Shown here: one piece after another, positions 4,125-6,340 of the stretch
Numbering within the stretch: position 1 is the stretch's first letter
Layout of the letters: every line of letters starts with the position of its first letter
Assembly: GCA_900766815.1 (NCBI GenBank)
Contig: CAAFWV010000010.1
Coordinates: 1 to 6,340, forward strand
DNA from: Lachnospiraceae bacterium
GTDB taxonomy: Bacteria; Bacillota; Clostridia; Lachnospirales; Lachnospiraceae
Reading direction: 5' to 3'
DNA: 6,340 nucleotides
Notes under the pieces: model-generated
What the model was told of the DNA's origin: nothing
Databases searched by the model: none
Seen by the model: only the letters and a program-made list of their open reading frames with translations
Made by a program: the position numbers and the translations under genes

Positions 4125-5390
4125 ATGGCACTTAGCAAGAAACCAACCACAGGCATGAAGGATATCCTTCCTCAGGAGATGAGAATCAGGGATTATGTTA
4201 TAAGCGTAATCCAGGATACATATGCACAGTTTGGATTCACACATATAGAGACTCCCTGCGTGGAAAACATCAACAACCTTAACTGCAAGGCGGGCGGAGA
4301 GAATGAGAAGCTGATCTTCAAGATTATGAAGAGAGGCGAGAAACTCAATATTAACGAGGCTAAGGAAGAGAATGACCTCACGGATTCGGGATTAAGATAT
4401 GACCTGACAGTTCCGCTTGTAAGATTCTATTCCAACAATCAGGCATCACTTCCATCACCCTTTAAGGCTCTGCAGATTGGCCCCGTATGGAGAGCTGACA
4501 GACCACAGAGAGGCAGATACAGACAGTTCTACCAGTGTGATATTGATATTCTTGGTGAGCCCAGCAATCTTGCTGAAATTGAACTTATTACAGCTACAAC
4601 AACTACACTTGGTAAGCTTGGATTCAAGAACTTTGAGATAAGAATTAATGAAAGAAGAATCCTTAAGGCTATGGCTGCCTATGCAGGCTTTGCTGAGGAT
4701 AGCTTCGATGAGGTCTTCATCATCTTAGATAAGATGGATAAGATAGGCATGGACGGTGTCAGGGAAGAACTGGTGAAGGCAGGTCATACAGAGGAATCGG
4801 CTGATAAGTACCTCGCGCTTTTTACAGGGCTTAATGAACATGAGAATGACGGACTTGAGTACATCGCAGGCGAGCTTGGAGACTATCTTGACAGCGATAT
4901 AAAGGACAATCTTTCGGAGATTATCACGGCAGTTGAGGCAACCAATGCGGCTGAGTTCAAGACCGTATTCGACCCTACTCTTGTTCGTGGTATGAGCTAC
5001 TATACGGGAACCATATTTGAGATAGCCATCCCTGAGTTTGGCGGCAGCTGCGGCGGTGGTGGCAGATATGACAAGATGGTAGGTCAGTTTACCGGACAGG
5101 ATACACCGGCCTGCGGCTTCTCTATCGGTTTCGAGAGAATAGTTTTACTTCTGCTTGAGAACGGCTTCGAGATTCCGGGTGACAACAAGAAGATAGCATT
5201 CCTAATTGAGAAAGGAATCGACAGCAAGAGACTGTCAGAGATTATGATTGAGGCTGCTAACCTTAGAAAAGAGGGTTATCAGGTTCTCGTATCAAGAATG
5301 AACAAGAACAAGAAATTCCAGCGTACATCCCTGGAAGAGCAGGGTTACACCGAATTCAAGGACTTCTATCGAGAGGCACTGAAGAATTAG
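4125..5390 (+). CDS. hisS: Histidyl-tRNA synthetase
   Basis: This 421-residue class II aminoacyl-tRNA synthetase joins histidine to its tRNA in the cytoplasm. The N-terminus has GMKDILP (10-16), followed by the active-site segments RYDLTVPLVRF (91-101), motif 2 with VWRADRPQRGRYRQFYQCD (121-139), the histidine-binding LVRGMSYYTGTIFE (286-299), the glycine-rich GGSCGGGGRYD (306-316) and motif 3 GFSIGFERI (331-339). A C-terminal anticodon-binding domain of about 65-70 residues follows, somewhat shorter than usual. I chose the ATG at 4125 because GGAG (4113-4116) lies eight bases before it and the family begins about here. The frame is open to 4068, but that would add 19 atypical residues. Segments such as KAGGENEKLIFKIMKRGEKL (55-74) resemble the eukaryote-like branch of HisRS. 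The residue before YYTG is Ser in GMSYYTG rather than the more usual Asp. Confidence 0.97.
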   Translation: MALSKKPTTGMKDILPQEMRIRDYVISVIQDTYAQFGFTHIETPCVENINNLNCKAGGENEKLIFKIMKRGEKLNINEAKEENDLTDSGLRYDLTVPLVRFYSNNQASLPSPFKALQIGPVWRADRPQRGRYRQFYQCDIDILGEPSNLAEIELITATTTTLGKLGFKNFEIRINERRILKAMAAYAGFAEDSFDEVFIILDKMDKIGMDGVREELVKAGHTEESADKYLALFTGLNEHENDGLEYIAGELGDYLDSDIKDNLSEIITAVEATNAAEFKTVFDPTLVRGMSYYTGTIFEIAIPEFGGSCGGGGRYDKMVGQFTGQDTPACGFSIGFERIVLLLLENGFEIPGDNKKIAFLIEKGIDSKRLSEIMIEAANLRKEGYQVLVSRMNKNKKFQRTSLEEQGYTEFKDFYREALKN

Positions 5391-5406
5391 TTGATGTACT
5401 AAAAAC

Positions 5407-5754
5407 ATGAAGAGAAAACCTAAGTCAATTGACTGTAAAGAATTCACCAGACTGATGCCGCTGTGGCTGAGTGACGAGCTCAAGGGCAGGAAGGCATATC
5501 AGTTCCTGGAGCATATGGATAACTGTGCGGAGTGCAGAGAGGAACTGCATATCCAATTCCTCGTAATAGAGGGCACAGCAAGACTTGAGAGTGCAGCAAG
5601 CTTTAATCTCGACGAAGAACTCGACAATAAGGTGAGGCTCTACAGAGAGAAGCTGAACTCGAGTAGGATATTAAATGGAGTAATCTACACTCTGGAGGCA
5701 ATATCTGTTGTCATCCTTGTGTGGGTTATGTCTCTGGTCATCGCGACATTGTAG
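5407..5754 (+). CDS. Small zinc-finger membrane protein of anti-sigma type (zf-HC2-like)
   Basis: This 115-residue protein has an N-terminal zinc-binding segment with HMDNCAEC (36-43). The spacing His36-x3-Cys40-x2-Cys43, with Cys10 as a likely fourth ligand, is the pattern of ZAS-domain anti-sigma factors. A polar linker of about 45 residues follows, then one membrane helix at about 92-113 that ends the protein, so nearly nothing lies outside the membrane. ZAS proteins usually hold an ECF sigma factor at the membrane and release it on a signal, but no sigma gene is in this window and the extracellular sensor domain is missing. The gene lies 16 bp after hisS and 12 bp before polA, so it is probably co-transcribed. 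I see no Shine-Dalgarno sequence before the ATG at 5407, so translation may depend on coupling to hisS. The zinc motif is clear; the anti-sigma function is uncertain. Confidence 0.8.
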   Translation: MKRKPKSIDCKEFTRLMPLWLSDELKGRKAYQFLEHMDNCAECREELHIQFLVIEGTARLESAASFNLDEELDNKVRLYREKLNSSRILNGVIYTLEAISVVILVWVMSLVIATL

Positions 5755-5766
5755 GATAAATATTTT

Positions 5767-6340
5767 ATGAGTAAACTTCTGCTTATAGACGGACACAGCA
5801 TAATAAACAGAGCTTTCTATGGAGTTCCGGAGCTTTCCAACAGCTCGGGATTGCATGTGAACGCTATCTATGGCTTCCTAAACATCATGTTCAAGTTCAT
5901 AGATGACGAGGCACCGGACTACATCACCGTAGCCTTCGACACCTCTGCGCCCACCTTCAGACATAAGGAATACAGCGAGTACAAGGGGACACGTAAGCCC
6001 ATGCCGGAGGAGCTGAGAGAGCAGGTGCCGGTGGTAAAGGACGTCCTGACAGCCATGGGCGTCAATATCATCATGCAGGAAGGCATTGAGGCCGATGACA
6101 TCCTGGGAACCCTTGCTAAAGCTGCCGAAGCAGACGGCATGGAGGTGACGCTTGTATCGGGCGACAGGGACCTCCTTCAGATTGCTACCGACAGGATTAA
6201 GATTGCCCTGCCTAAGACCAAGGGCAACAAGACCGAGACCGAATACTACCACACAGAGGATGTCATCGCGAAGTATCAGGTTCCGCCCTCAGGAATAATC
6301 GAGCTAAAGAGCCTTATGGGCGACAGCTCCGATAACATCA
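5767..6340 (+). CDS. polA: DNA polymerase I, N-terminal 5'-3' exonuclease part (partial)
   Basis: The frame begins at the ATG at 5767 and continues past the right edge, so 191 residues plus one base of the usual roughly 850-900 codons are visible. All of it lies in the 5'-nuclease domain, which removes RNA primers and damaged flaps during lagging-strand synthesis and repair. Recognisable segments are LLLIDGHSIINRAFYG (4-19), AFDTSAPTFRHKEYSEYKGT (56-75), EADDILGTLA (108-117), VSGDRDLLQI (130-139) and LMGDSSDNI (183-191). These hold the metal-binding Asp residues Asp8, Asp58, Asp110/111, Asp133, Asp135, Asp186 and Asp189. AGGAT at 5753-5757 overlaps the stop codon of the zinc-finger gene, so the two are likely in one operon. 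The polymerase domain lies outside the window. Confidence 0.97.
   Translation, partial: MSKLLLIDGHSIINRAFYGVPELSNSSGLHVNAIYGFLNIMFKFIDDEAPDYITVAFDTSAPTFRHKEYSEYKGTRKPMPEELREQVPVVKDVLTAMGVNIIMQEGIEADDILGTLAKAAEADGMEVTLVSGDRDLLQIATDRIKIALPKTKGNKTETEYYHTEDVIAKYQVPPSGIIELKSLMGDSSDNI

Noticed and set aside
5292..5483. Minus-strand open frames over the end of hisS and the zinc-finger gene
   Set aside because: They are antisense to two well-supported genes and have no start signals.
5878..6252. Minus-strand open frames over polA
   Set aside because: The plus frame is unmistakable DNA polymerase I; the antisense frames reflect its higher GC at third codon positions.

Overview
The window looks like chromosomal DNA from a clostridial Firmicute, most likely a member of the Lachnospiraceae. 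The evidence is the frequent AGA (Arg) and ATA (Ile) codons, strong purine-rich ribosome binding sites, consensus sigma-A-type promoters, and the flavour of the XRE regulator, HisRS and CNNM/CorC proteins. The genus cannot be fixed from this sequence alone.

Left part (1 to about 1500, AT-rich, accessory-looking). A short open reading tail enters from the left edge and is followed by a hairpin terminator. A textbook promoter (TTGACA, 17 bp, TATAAT) then drives a two-gene operon: a small XRE-type helix-turn-helix protein and a RhuM-Fic fusion protein. The two genes overlap by 8 to 11 bp. The promoter carries a palindrome between its -35 and -10 boxes and a related one at the transcription start, as expected for autorepression by the small protein. 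This layout is that of a toxin-antitoxin or defence-island accessory pair. The left-edge tail reads weakly like the start of a type I restriction specificity subunit (HsdS), and RhuM genes are often found near such genes, so this may be the edge of a restriction-modification island.

Middle part (1506 to 3657). After a spacer with a 10-bp direct repeat and a terminator, a second promoter drives an apparent operon of a rhomboid intramembrane protease and a CNNM/CorC-type (hemolysin C-like) membrane transporter with CBS domains.

Convergent gene (3545 to 3979, minus strand). An unrecognised 144-residue protein is encoded tail-to-tail with the transporter gene and overlaps its last 113 bp. A strong terminator-like hairpin lies inside this gene.

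Right part (4056 to 6340). A plus-strand cluster holds hisS (histidyl-tRNA synthetase), a small membrane-anchored zinc-finger protein of anti-sigma type, and the first 191 codons of polA (DNA polymerase I), which runs off the right edge. The short gaps suggest co-transcription.

The best candidates for new biology are the XRE/RhuM-Fic pair, whose Fic motif has Cys where Asn is usual and which carries operator-like palindromes, and the overlapping unknown minus-strand gene. The remaining genes are ordinary housekeeping genes.
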